A stretch of 64,000 bases of DNA, taken from assembly GCA_021732005.1 (NCBI GenBank), contig JAKFVT010000056.1, positions 1 to 64,000 of the forward strand. Direction: 5' to 3'. Below are positions 17,675 through 25,802 of the stretch, one piece after another; the first letter of the stretch is position 1; each line of letters starts with the position of its first letter. A model generated the notes under the pieces. The model made no database searches. It was not told the origin of the DNA and was given only the letters and a program-made list of their open reading frames with translations. The translations under genes and the position numbers were made by a program. The DNA is from Mycobacterium sp. (GTDB lineage Bacteria > Actinomycetota > Actinomycetes > Mycobacteriales > Mycobacteriaceae).

Positions 17675-18850
17675 ATGACGCGTCGGGGGATGGCGTTGGT
17701 GTCTGCTGCCGTGCTGGTTGTCACCGCCTGCGGATCTCACCCGTCGCCTGAACCGAAACCGCAAACGTCGCACAACCTCGGGTCGGTTCCGTTGACCGGC
17801 GTCGTCGACTCCCTGCGCGACGCGGCCGCCTCGATGAGTGTCGTCACCCATGTCTCCCGGTCGGGCATCAACGACTGGGAGTCACATCCCACCGCGTCGG
17901 TCTTCGTCCCGAAAGGTGCTGCGCCGGATGGGGGATACCCCATTGTTGTGCTGGGCCATCAGGTCACCGGCCTGGCCCCCGAGTGCGCCCCGTCGCTGTC
18001 GGCCAGCCTGCTCGACCTTGCGCCGACCGTCGAGACGTTGCTGAAGGCCGGCTACGTCGTCTCGGTTCCCGATTATCAGGGCCTCGGAAAAGCCTCGGCC
18101 ACCACCACCCCGAGCGACAAATACCATCCCTACCTGGACTCGATGACGTTGGGCTACAACATCATCGATGCCGCACAGGCGGCTCACGAAGCGGTGCAAC
18201 AGACGTCGTCGTCATGGCTGGCGGTCGGCGCCGGGGCCGGCGGGCAGGCGGCCTGGTCAGCCAACGAGCTGGCGGTGAACTACAACAACGGCGGCACCAA
18301 ACTTGTTGGCTCAGTCAGCGTTTCGCCCATATCAGATGTGGACGGCCTCGCCGACGCCGCGCAGAGCGGCACGCTGAACGACGACCAGAAGGTCGTCCTC
18401 GCCCGCTTGTTGGCGGCGCTGCACACCGAATATCCAGATGAAGTCCGTCTCGACGACTTCCGCCGCGGCGCAGCCACCCAACAGTGGGACGCCCTACTCG
18501 GGTGCCAGCCCGCCCCCAGCGCTCTGCAGGTCGCCGCGCAGATCCCCGCCACCGACCTACAACCCGCGACCGACGATGCCGTCGCCACCCTGCGCGGCTT
18601 CCTGAAGAAGATCGACCTACCGCAGGCACAAGCCGAGTCCCCGATGATGGTGGTCTACAGCGACGCCGACCCCGTCAGCCCGGCAGCCTGGACCGACAGC
18701 GCGCTCGACGCCGCCTGCAAACTCGGCGACACCATCACGATCCAGAAAGAGCCGCAGACCCAGCTGCTGTCCGATGCGCAACTGGCCTGGATCGCGGATC
18801 GGTTCGCATCGAAGCCCGCCCCGAACGACTGCGCGGGCCGCCCGCGATGA
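17675..18850 (+). CDS. lipase-fold lipoprotein lacking catalytic serine
   Basis: 391 residues from ATG at 17675 behind GAGGGAG. Signal peptide with lipobox VTACGS (Cys at ~21). The body matches the secretory lipase (LIP, PF03583) fold: YPIVVLGHQVTG, GYVVSVPDYQGLGKA, YNIIDAAQAAHEA, then the nucleophile elbow, which reads GAGAGGQAA where the family has GxSxGGQAA. The Ser position (residue 187, GGG at 18233-18235) is Gly. The acid VVYSDADPVSP is present, but no His follows where GH is expected (QKEPQTQLLSDAQL). The frame is intact over the whole length, so this looks like a maintained pseudoenzyme rather than a decayed gene. Its stop overlaps the next gene by 4 bases (ATGA). Confidence 0.75.
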   Translation: MTRRGMALVSAAVLVVTACGSHPSPEPKPQTSHNLGSVPLTGVVDSLRDAAASMSVVTHVSRSGINDWESHPTASVFVPKGAAPDGGYPIVVLGHQVTGLAPECAPSLSASLLDLAPTVETLLKAGYVVSVPDYQGLGKASATTTPSDKYHPYLDSMTLGYNIIDAAQAAHEAVQQTSSSWLAVGAGAGGQAAWSANELAVNYNNGGTKLVGSVSVSPISDVDGLADAAQSGTLNDDQKVVLARLLAALHTEYPDEVRLDDFRRGAATQQWDALLGCQPAPSALQVAAQIPATDLQPATDDAVATLRGFLKKIDLPQAQAESPMMVVYSDADPVSPAAWTDSALDAACKLGDTITIQKEPQTQLLSDAQLAWIADRFASKPAPNDCAGRPR

Positions 18851-20208
18851 ACCTGTCGCTGACCACCGGTCTGATACCGCTGACCCTGCAGCTGCTGGCG
18901 GTCGTCGCGATCGTGGTGGCGATCGGCCGCCGCCGATCGCCGCAGTGGCTGTGGCGTTGCCTGCTGGTTGCGGTTCTGGTCGGCGCGGGCGTCGCGGCCG
19001 CAGCGGCGCTCTACATCCGAAATCAGGGCTGGTCGGCCGAACCCATCTCAGTCGGGACGGTGTTCTGGACCGCGATGTTCGGCTTCGCCGTCACGATCCT
19101 GATCGCCGGGTGGCCCGGTAGCGCGTGGTGGCGTCGGCTGGTGGCGGTGCTGTCCGTGCTGCTGGTGGTGGTGTGCGCACTGGCCGCGGTCAACACCGCG
19201 ACCGGCTACCTGCCGACGGTGCGAGCGGCGTGGCTGCGGGCGACCGGCACGCAGCCGGCGCAGTGGATCGATGAGGCGCAGCTGGCCGCGATGCGCACTA
19301 AGGGTGAGATCCCGACCCGCGGCACGGTGGTGCGTGTGATGACGCCGTCCGACGTGTCGGGGTTCGCGCACCGCACCGAGCTGGTCTACCTGCCGCCGGC
19401 CTGGTTCGCCAGCAACCCGCCCCCGCCGTTGCCCGCGGTGATCATGCTGGGCGGCGAGTTCGGCCGTCCCGACGACTGGCTGGTGTCGACCAGCGCCTTG
19501 CAGACCCTGGACAACTTCGCGGCCCTGCATCACGGCAACGCGCCGGTGTTCGTGCTCCCCGACATCGCAGGCCGCTTCAACAACGACACCGAATGCGTCG
19601 ACGGCACGCGCGGCAATGCCTCGTCGCACCTCACCAAAGAGGTTGTGCCGTATGTCATTTCCCGCTTCGGGGTCAGCGCCAAGCCGGAGAACTGGGGGAT
19701 GGCGGGCTGGTCGTCGGGTGCCACCTGTTCGTTGATGACCGCAGTCCGCAACCCCGACATGTTCCGCGCCATCGTCTGGCTCGACGGCACCCTCGGCCCA
19801 AACGCGGGCACCAAGGACCAGACCATCGCGCGACTGTTCGGCGGCGACCCCGATGCCTGGGACGCCTACGACCCCAAGACCGTGATCACCAGGCATGGGG
19901 CCTACGACCACCTGTCGGCCTGGCTCGCCGTCGCCGAGGACACGCCGACCGTGTACCGCAAGGCCACCACCACGCCGCCGTCCGCGGATGCGATCGCCGA
20001 CTGGGACACGTTCTCGGAGAAGCACGCCCCGAACGCCAACAAACTGTGCGCGCTGCTGTCGGGCTACAACATCGAATGCTCGGTGGTGGGCTACCGGGGT
20101 GGGCACGACTTTGGTTCGGCCGGGACCGGGTTCGCGGCGGCGCTGCCGTGGCTGGCCGGCGTGCTGGGTACTCCCGACGTGAAGCCGCGGCCGCTGCCGG
20201 GGGCTTGA
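18847..20208 (+). CDS. membrane-anchored esterase (antigen-85/esterase-D-like fold)
   Basis: 453 residues from ATG at 18847 overlapping the previous stop (ATGA). Four N-terminal transmembrane helices (about 7-27, 36-57, 68-90, 96-118), then an extracytoplasmic alpha/beta hydrolase: LPAVIMLGGEFGRPDDW, FVLPDIAGRFNNDTECVDG, nucleophile S289 in GWSSG, acid region YDPKTV, and H420 in YRGGHDF. Layout like mycobacterial esterases with an N-terminal membrane bundle and a mycolyltransferase-like domain. Coupled to the catalytically dead lipase-like lipoprotein, suggesting that they act together at the membrane. Confidence 0.8.
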   Translation: MNLSLTTGLIPLTLQLLAVVAIVVAIGRRRSPQWLWRCLLVAVLVGAGVAAAAALYIRNQGWSAEPISVGTVFWTAMFGFAVTILIAGWPGSAWWRRLVAVLSVLLVVVCALAAVNTATGYLPTVRAAWLRATGTQPAQWIDEAQLAAMRTKGEIPTRGTVVRVMTPSDVSGFAHRTELVYLPPAWFASNPPPPLPAVIMLGGEFGRPDDWLVSTSALQTLDNFAALHHGNAPVFVLPDIAGRFNNDTECVDGTRGNASSHLTKEVVPYVISRFGVSAKPENWGMAGWSSGATCSLMTAVRNPDMFRAIVWLDGTLGPNAGTKDQTIARLFGGDPDAWDAYDPKTVITRHGAYDHLSAWLAVAEDTPTVYRKATTTPPSADAIADWDTFSEKHAPNANKLCALLSGYNIECSVVGYRGGHDFGSAGTGFAAALPWLAGVLGTPDVKPRPLPGA

Positions 20209-20264
20209 GGAGCTCCATCACCGCGGAGTCGCCCTCGGCAACAACTACCGAAGAAGAGCCGGCA

Positions 20265-20459
20265 CTGCCCACCATCACCACTTCCGACGGCGTCGAAATC
20301 TTCTACAAGGACTGGGGTTCCGGTCAGCCGATCGTCTTCAGCCACGGCTGGCCGCTGGCAGCCGATGAGTGGGACGCGCAGATGACGTTCTTCCTGCAGA
20401 ACGGCTATCGGGTGATCGCGCACGACCGGCGTGCGGGTCGGCGTTCCGCCCAGAGCTGA
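20265..20459 (+). pseudogene. 5' fragment of a haloperoxidase-type alpha/beta hydrolase
   Basis: PTITTSDGVEIFYKDWGSGQ and the following FSHGWPLAADEWDAQ up to YRVIAHDRR is the beginning of a non-haem chloroperoxidase/arylesterase-like hydrolase (normally ~275 residues, continuing AHDRRGHGRS). Here, after AHDRR, the sequence turns to AGRRSAQS and stops at 20457-20459. The catalytic Ser, Asp and His parts are absent. No credible start codon and ribosome site sit directly before it; the reading frame runs back through 20209-20264. It is the broken remnant at the edge of the ESX-associated segment and fills most of the space between the esterase and the 20517 gene. Confidence 0.75.
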
Positions 20460-20516
20460 CTTTCGCAGGTGGGGCGTGCGCCATAGAGTTTCGTGACCCA
20501 TACGGAAAGGGACATC

Positions 20517-20837
20517 GTGGCCGACAAGCTGAAGGTTGATGTTGACGGCCTGCTCCGCGCCGGATCCGCTATCGGTGAGCAGGCAACAACCCTGTCGGCG
20601 TCCCACCTGCAGTCGACGGTTGGACTAAGTGACGCCGAATCCGGGTGGGTAGGCTCATCGGCCGATGCGCTGGTGCGCATGGCCCACAGATGGCAACGGG
20701 TAGCCGATCATCACCAGTCCGTTCTCACCGAGCAGGCCGCACACGTCGTGGCTGCAGCCCGGGCGTTCCACGCCGTGGACGAGCGCAGCGCTGCTGAACT
20801 CGAGCAGGTCGGTGACCAAGCGGACGGCGTCAGCTAG
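20517..20837 (+). CDS. EspC/WXG100-like ESX secretion-associated protein
   Basis: 106 residues from GTG at 20517 (GGAAAGG 7 bases upstream). All-helical; VADKLKVDVDGLLRAGSAIG, then SGWVGSSADAL (a W-V-G turn in the place of WxG) between two helices, then a helix with RWQRVADHH. This matches small type VII secretion targets of the EspC group (PF10824). Such proteins are secreted as helical-hairpin dimers by ESX systems. No ESX core genes are in the window. Tail to tail with the small membrane-protein genes 20872-21458, separated by 34 bases. Confidence 0.65.
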   Translation: MADKLKVDVDGLLRAGSAIGEQATTLSASHLQSTVGLSDAESGWVGSSADALVRMAHRWQRVADHHQSVLTEQAAHVVAAARAFHAVDERSAAELEQVGDQADGVS

Positions 20838-20871
20838 CTCGATGGGCGCTGAGTCTCGAGTGTCGCGCGAT

Positions 20872-21156
20872 TCAGCTCAGCAAGAGAATTGGTACGAATA
20901 CGGCTTCGAACGCCACTACGCCCAGGCAGGCATACAACGCGCCGCGAGCGACGTGCCAGTGACTCTTGAAGGGCAGCACGGCAGCCACGCCGGCAACCAC
21001 GGCGGGAAACAGCGGAGCGAGCGGCCATAAGAATCCAAACGTCAGAATCACCGATGCGAAGCCGGTGAAAAGGCCGACGAGCAGCGCGACGGGGTGCTGC
21101 TCTTCGAAGCCTGCGAGGTCGTCTGTTGTGTGCGGCGGTGTATCGATTGTCGTCAC
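20872..21156 (-). CDS. small membrane protein of the ESX-associated island
   Basis: 94 residues from GTG at 21156, which overlaps the TGA of the upstream gene (GTGA) just after GGAGAGG. N-terminal ~25 polar residues (TTIDTPPHTTDDLAGFEEQH), then three hydrophobic stretches (about 27-47, 50-65, 72-94). No known family recognised. Position as last gene of a three-gene minus-strand set suggests a membrane partner or immunity-type protein for the large WXG protein; this is inference. Confidence 0.6.
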   Translation of the reverse strand: MTTIDTPPHTTDDLAGFEEQHPVALLVGLFTGFASVILTFGFLWPLAPLFPAVVAGVAAVLPFKSHWHVARGALYACLGVVAFEAVFVPILLLS

Positions 21157-21458
21157 CCTCTCCACGAAATCGCATGCGTCAAGAGACCGGGCAGCCAAAC
21201 CACGAGCACCGGCGTCACACCGGTGAGTGGGGCCAGGATCAACCCAATTCCAAAGGCGCCATTGTATTTACCGCCGCTGCGGCGGTAAACAAATGCTCCG
21301 GCGATCACGATGACTGCCGCGGCGACGCATATCGAGATGACTGCCGTTGCAGATGCCTTCGAAGCCAGGATGGCACCCGCCGCGAGCCCCCAGAACACCC
21401 CACCGATAAGTGCGCCAACCAAAGTCGCTCTCCGCCAATCGACGACGCGGACCGCCAT
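21153..21458 (-). CDS. small membrane protein of the ESX-associated island
   Basis: 101 residues from ATG at 21458 with GGGAGG seven bases upstream. Basic N-terminus (AVRVVDWRR), then three hydrophobic segments (about 9-30, 36-57, 70-92) with a short charged loop YRRSGGKYN. No family recognised. It lies 91 bases after the large WXG-domain gene and is translationally coupled (4-bp overlap) to the next small membrane protein. Probably one operon with both. Confidence 0.65.
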   Translation of the reverse strand: MAVRVVDWRRATLVGALIGGVFWGLAAGAILASKASATAVISICVAAAVIVIAGAFVYRRSGGKYNGAFGIGLILAPLTGVTPVLVVWLPGLLTHAISWRG

Positions 21459-21549
21459 GTCAATGCCTCCCAAGTTCCGCTCGCGATGAATGCAATGGCG
21501 TCCACCGCCGATCCACCGTTGGACTTGCCATTGTCGTTACTCCTCAGTC

Positions 21550-23025
21550 TCAGCGCGGGGCAAGGAACTCGTCGCCCTGGAATGGCGTGTACGTCCGGAC
21601 CACTGGCACCTCACCTGCGGTCGTCGGTCCGAACGGGGTGAAGTTGCCCGGGGGCACAATTGCCAGAGGCGGCGTCATCGGCACGGCTTGTGGTCCATGT
21701 ACCGGCCCAAGCTGCGGGGGCTCGATCTGCGGGACGATGCTATTGAAGCTGGTGATGATCATGGAGTCTCCAACGTCCTTATGCGGAAGTAGACCGATCA
21801 TCGGCCCGGAAGCGTCGTCGGTGAAGCTCGGCCAGGATTGCAGCAGCGGCGCGGTGGTTCCGTGTCGGTCGCTGTATACCTCAAGCGCGGGGAACGAACT
21901 GACGGTGCCACCCACCCGTGGCCCGTCAACGCCGGGGCTGATTCCTAGTGTGCCATTGACGCTGAACGGGATGGCTTTCGCCGGGACCTCGCCTCCTGGA
22001 GAAAAGGGGTCGGCGGCGTTGTACCGCAACAAGACTGCACCGTTTGATTGTTGGATTGCCGAAACATCGGGCGTTCCGGCCCTGACTTGACCGGTATCGG
22101 CATTCACTGACGGATTCTGACGGGCGACGATGATCCCGTTCTCGAAGTCGGTGTAGATCGCGACGCGCGACTCTTCGGGGCCGATGTAGGGCGAGAAGCC
22201 ACGGTTGTCGCCGACGTTGTTGTCGTAGGGCAACATGTGACCGTTGTCGAAAGGTGGAAGTTCGATGGCCGGCGCCCACACGTCCTTGCTCGGAATGAAC
22301 AGATTGGTGCGCACGACACCTTGGCCCGGTACGGGCTTGATGCGGGTCACGACGATATTCGCTTCCACACCTTGATTTTTCGGGTTGTAGCTGTGCGGAT
22401 CTAGTGCGGCAGCAGTCGTCCAGTCACTCGTGCTGACCGGATCTCGACCGAATGTTCTACGGAACGCGTCGATTTGGTTGCGCTTTTGATCTGAATCAGG
22501 AGCTATCGGCGCTTCGGCGCCATCACCCTCGGCCATCTCGGATGCAGCGTTGTCAAGTGCGGTGGCGAGGTGCCGATCGGTCGAATCAGCGCGCCGCAGG
22601 AGGTCGAGAATCGCGTCGTGGACGATCTGTAGGTGCCGCTGGTTCTCGGCCTCTTGCTTCGGGTCGGCCGAGTGAAAGCACTCGAGCGAGTTGTTCGCCA
22701 TGTCGACCGTGATCCCCCACCGGTCGGCCATTCGCTGGATGCGGGTCCACTCCGCCTTGATGGACTCCACGTCGGACGCCGCGGACGAGACGTCACGCCC
22801 TGCTTGGTCGCATTCGTCGGCGTGCCGAAGGAGGCTGTTGCTGATCACTCGTGCCCGAGCAGTGGCCGCCTCCTGCGAGGCGCCCTGCCATTCCAGTTTC
22901 GCGATGATTGCGCCTTGGTTGTGGGCGACGTCGCGGAAGTGAGTCGCACGCTCACCCGCTGCGGCAGCGACCGCGCGAATGGCCCCAGGCTCCCACCTGT
23001 CCAGATCCGCGAGCGAAATCCCCAC
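21550..23025 (-). CDS. large WXG-domain protein, ESX-associated (Rv3899c/Rv2082-like?)
   Basis: 491 residues from GTG at 23025 (start uncertain; the frame is open further upstream to 23226 but that would cover the dnaK operators). N-terminal ~190 residues are helical with WQG at 46-48 and the layout of an ESX substrate domain. A linker (~190-215) leads to a C-terminal domain starting RRTFGRDPVSTSDWTTAAAL followed by IVVTRIKPVPGQGVVRTNLF. This part recalls the mycobacterial Rv3899c/Rv2082 group; I cannot confirm that. The last ~60 residues are Pro-rich. No signal peptide. By eye the gene has lower G+C than its neighbours. Two small membrane proteins follow in the same operon. Confidence 0.65.
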   Translation of the reverse strand: MGISLADLDRWEPGAIRAVAAAAGERATHFRDVAHNQGAIIAKLEWQGASQEAATARARVISNSLLRHADECDQAGRDVSSAASDVESIKAEWTRIQRMADRWGITVDMANNSLECFHSADPKQEAENQRHLQIVHDAILDLLRRADSTDRHLATALDNAASEMAEGDGAEAPIAPDSDQKRNQIDAFRRTFGRDPVSTSDWTTAAALDPHSYNPKNQGVEANIVVTRIKPVPGQGVVRTNLFIPSKDVWAPAIELPPFDNGHMLPYDNNVGDNRGFSPYIGPEESRVAIYTDFENGIIVARQNPSVNADTGQVRAGTPDVSAIQQSNGAVLLRYNAADPFSPGGEVPAKAIPFSVNGTLGISPGVDGPRVGGTVSSFPALEVYSDRHGTTAPLLQSWPSFTDDASGPMIGLLPHKDVGDSMIITSFNSIVPQIEPPQLGPVHGPQAVPMTPPLAIVPPGNFTPFGPTTAGEVPVVRTYTPFQGDEFLAPR

Positions 23026-23145
23026 AGCCAGCAAACCTAGTGGTGCCTGGCTGCGGGCGGTATTCACCCCGCACCCAGAAATCTCGGCGTCGAGCGCGCC
23101 TTCTGGGAACAAATCCGGAACCCGTGCCGTTGACCAGTTCGACAA

Positions 23146-23166
23146 CTTGAGTGATATCGACTCAAC
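23146..23166 (+). promoter_or_regulatory. HAIR operator (HspR site) 1 of dnaK operon
   Basis: CTTGAGT-N7-ACTCAAC, 13 of 14 arm bases matching the HspR-associated inverted repeat consensus CTTGAGT-N7-ACTCAAG. A TTGACA that could serve as -35 box lies at 23173-23178, between this site and the second HAIR. HspR repressor with DnaK as co-repressor is the established control of this operon. Confidence 0.9.
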
Positions 23167-23200
23167 TCTGGCTTGACAGCCGACCACCGGCGGGGGCAGT

Positions 23201-23221
23201 CTTGAGCCTGGTTCGCTCAGA
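23201..23221 (+). promoter_or_regulatory. imperfect HAIR-like operator 2 of dnaK operon
   Basis: CTTGAGC-N7-GCTCAGA, a weaker copy with the same 7-base spacer, 55 bases after the first site and overlapping the expected transcription start. The left arm is 6/7 and the right arm 4/7 to consensus. The dnaK start codon is 32 bases downstream with ribosome site AGGAGG. Confidence 0.65.
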
Positions 23222-23252
23222 CCCAAAGACGTAACTATCAGGAGGATTCAAC

Positions 23253-25103
23253 ATGGCTCGTGCGGTCGGCATCGACCTCGGGACCACCAACTCCGTCGTG
23301 GCGGTACTGGAGGGTGGCGACCCGGTCGTCGTCGCCAACTCCGAAGGGTCCCGTACCACGCCATCAGTGGTGGCTTTTGCACGTAACGGCGAAGTGCTGG
23401 TCGGCCAGCCCGCCAAGAACCAGGCAGTGACCAACGTCGACCGGACCATCCGTTCGGTCAAGCGGCACATGGGCACCGACTGGTCCGTCGAGATCGACGG
23501 CAAGGACTACACGGCGCAGGAGATCAGCGCCCGCGTGCTGATGAAGCTGAAGCGGGACGCCGAAAGCTACCTCGGTGAGGACATCGCCGACGCGGTGATC
23601 ACCGTGCCCGCCTACTTCAACGACGCCCAGCGTCAGGCCACCAAAGAGGCCGGCCAGATCGCCGGCCTGAACGTGCTGCGCATCGTCAACGAACCGACGG
23701 CCGCGGCCCTGGCCTACGGTCTGGACAAGGGCAGCAAGGAACAGACCATCCTGGTCTTCGACCTCGGTGGTGGCACCTTCGACGTGTCCCTGCTGGAGAT
23801 CGGCGACGGTGTCGTCGAGGTCCGCGCGACCTCGGGTGACAACCACCTCGGTGGCGACGACTGGGACGACCGGATCGTCGAGTGGCTCGTGGACAAGTTC
23901 AAGGCCTCGGCCGGCATCGACCTGACCAAGGACAAGATGGCCATGCAGCGGCTTCGTGAAGCCGCCGAGAAGGCCAAGATCGAGCTGAGCTCCAGCGGGA
24001 GCACCTCGATCAACCTGCCCTACATCACCGTCGACGCCGACAAGAACCCGCTGTTCCTCGACGAGCAGCTGACCCGCTCGGAGTTCCAGAAGATCACCCA
24101 GGATCTGCTCGACCGCACGCGGCAGCCGTTCCAGCAGGTCATCAAGGACGCGGGTATCTCGGTGTCCGACATCGACCACGTGGTGCTGGTGGGTGGTTCG
24201 ACCCGCATGCCCGCGGTGACCGATCTGGTCAAGGAACTGACCGGTGGACGGGAGCCCAACAAGGGCGTCAACCCTGACGAAGTCGTGGCCGTTGGCGCCG
24301 CGCTGCAGGCGGGTGTCCTCAAGGGTGAGGTGAAAGACGTTCTGCTGCTTGACGTCACACCGCTGAGTCTCGGTATCGAGACCAAGGGCGGCGTGATGAC
24401 CAAGCTGATCGAGCGCAACACCACGATCCCGACCAAGCGGTCGGAGACCTTCACCACGGCCGACGACAACCAGCCGTCGGTGCAGATCCAGGTCTATCAG
24501 GGTGAGCGTGAGATCGCGGCGCACAACAAGCTGCTCGGCTCCTTCGAGCTGACCGGCCTGCCGCCGGCTCCGCGCGGTGTGCCCCAGGTCGAGGTGACCT
24601 TCGACATCGATGCCAACGGCATCGTGCACGTCACCGCCAAGGACAAGGGCACCGGCAAGGAGAACACGATCAAGATCCAGGAAGGCTCCGGCCTGTCCAA
24701 GGAGGAGATCGACCGGATGATCAAGGACGCCGAGTCGCACGCTGAGGAAGACCGCAAGCGCCGCGAAGAGGCCGACGTCCGCAACCAAGCCGAGTCACTG
24801 GTCTACCAGACGGAGAAGTTCGTCACCGAACAGCGCGAAACCGAAGGTGGCTCAAAGGTCCCCGAGGACACGCTGACCAAGGTCGACGCCGCGATCTCCG
24901 AGGCGAAGACGGCGCTGGCCGGCAGCGACATCGGTGCGATCAAGTCCGCCATGGAGAAGCTGGGCCAGGAAAGCCAGGCTCTGGGCCAGGCCATCTACGA
25001 GGCCACCCAGGCCGACCAGAGCGCCGGACCGTCGGGCGGTTCGTCCGCTGACGATGTCGTGGACGCCGAGGTCGTGGATGACGATGATCAGGAGCGCAAG
25101 TGA
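23253..25103 (+). CDS. dnaK: DnaK (Hsp70) chaperone
   Basis: 616 residues, ATG behind AGGAGGATTCAAC. Hsp70 signatures: GIDLGTTNSVV near the N-terminus, VFDLGGGTFDVSLLEI, VVLVGGSTRMPAV, and the substrate domain from ~360 (LLLDVTPLSLGIETKGG). C-terminal tail is acidic and ends VVDAEVVDDDDQERK. ATP-dependent folding chaperone with DnaJ and GrpE, and co-repressor of HspR. First gene of dnaK-grpE-dnaJ-hspR. The stop overlaps grpE by 4 bases (GTGA). Confidence 0.98.
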   Translation: MARAVGIDLGTTNSVVAVLEGGDPVVVANSEGSRTTPSVVAFARNGEVLVGQPAKNQAVTNVDRTIRSVKRHMGTDWSVEIDGKDYTAQEISARVLMKLKRDAESYLGEDIADAVITVPAYFNDAQRQATKEAGQIAGLNVLRIVNEPTAAALAYGLDKGSKEQTILVFDLGGGTFDVSLLEIGDGVVEVRATSGDNHLGGDDWDDRIVEWLVDKFKASAGIDLTKDKMAMQRLREAAEKAKIELSSSGSTSINLPYITVDADKNPLFLDEQLTRSEFQKITQDLLDRTRQPFQQVIKDAGISVSDIDHVVLVGGSTRMPAVTDLVKELTGGREPNKGVNPDEVVAVGAALQAGVLKGEVKDVLLLDVTPLSLGIETKGGVMTKLIERNTTIPTKRSETFTTADDNQPSVQIQVYQGEREIAAHNKLLGSFELTGLPPAPRGVPQVEVTFDIDANGIVHVTAKDKGTGKENTIKIQEGSGLSKEEIDRMIKDAESHAEEDRKRREEADVRNQAESLVYQTEKFVTEQRETEGGSKVPEDTLTKVDAAISEAKTALAGSDIGAIKSAMEKLGQESQALGQAIYEATQADQSAGPSGGSSADDVVDAEVVDDDDQERK

Positions 25104-25768
25104 GCGAAGGTCGCGAGGAAGAACCGGTAACTGTCACCGACAAGCGCCGAATCGACCCCCAGACCGGAGAAGTTCGCGAAGCCTCTGGCGGGCAGGAGCG
25201 AAGCGACCCGGGATATGCCACCGGCCCGGCCCCCAGTGGGCCGGCGCCGGGGGCGGCGGGCGCCGGCGGGGAGCAGGCCGACAAGGTCGCTGAACTCACC
25301 GCCGATTTGCAGCGTGTGCAGGCCGACTTCGCCAACTACCGTAAGCGCGCGCTGCGCGATCAGCAGGTGGCCGGCGAGCGGGCGAAGGCCGTCGTGGTGA
25401 GCCAGCTGCTCACCGTGCTCGACGATCTCGACCGTGCCCGCAGCCACGGCGATCTGGAGACCGGCCCGCTGAAGTTGGTCGCCGACAAGCTGACGGCCGC
25501 GCTGGCCGGGCTGGGCCTGACCGCCTTCGGCGCCGAGGGCGACGAGTTCGATCCGTCGCTGCATGAAGCCGTGCAGCACGAGGGCGAGGGCTCCAAGCCG
25601 GTTCTGGGCAACGTGATGCGGCAGGGCTACCGGCTGGGCGATCAGGTGCTCCGGCACGCGCTCGTCGGGGTGGTCGACACCGTCGACGAGGATTCCGCAG
25701 CACCTCAGAAGGGCGACACGCCCGTCAACGGCGACCAGAGCGGCGCGCAGAACGCAGAATCGAATTAA
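25100..25768 (+). CDS. grpE: GrpE, nucleotide exchange factor of DnaK
   Basis: 222 residues, GTG overlapping the dnaK stop. Unordered N-terminus, coiled coil from ~55 (ADKVAELTADLQRVQADFAN), then the conserved beta-domain (FDPSLHEAVQH...VLGNVMRQGYRLGDQVLRHA). Exchanges ADP on DnaK. The N-terminal part contains in-frame GGQERSDPG encoded by a 23-bp dispersed repeat (25190-25212) that is found again in an unrelated gene near 29.9 kb. The disordered position explains why the insertion is tolerated. Confidence 0.96.
   Translation: MSEGREEEPVTVTDKRRIDPQTGEVREASGGQERSDPGYATGPAPSGPAPGAAGAGGEQADKVAELTADLQRVQADFANYRKRALRDQQVAGERAKAVVVSQLLTVLDDLDRARSHGDLETGPLKLVADKLTAALAGLGLTAFGAEGDEFDPSLHEAVQHEGEGSKPVLGNVMRQGYRLGDQVLRHALVGVVDTVDEDSAAPQKGDTPVNGDQSGAQNAESN
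25190..25212 (+). repeat. 23-bp dispersed repeat, copy in grpE
   Basis: Core GGAGCGAAGCGACC, flanked by GGGCA on the left and CGGG on the right. The exact reverse complement occurs at 29870-29892 and a 22/23 match at 29834-29856. It is read in frame as GGQERSDPG in GrpE. Confidence 0.8.
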
Positions 25769-25802
25769 CAGCATGACCAACGGTGAGAGGAGGTGACGCG
25801 GC

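Noticed and set aside
20460..23150. Prophage or integrative element
   Set aside because: No integrase, transposase, attachment-site pair or tRNA seen; described as an accessory island only.
23364..24788. 474-codon minus-strand frame opposite dnaK
   Set aside because: Pure shadow of dnaK codon bias; no start signal and no family resemblance.
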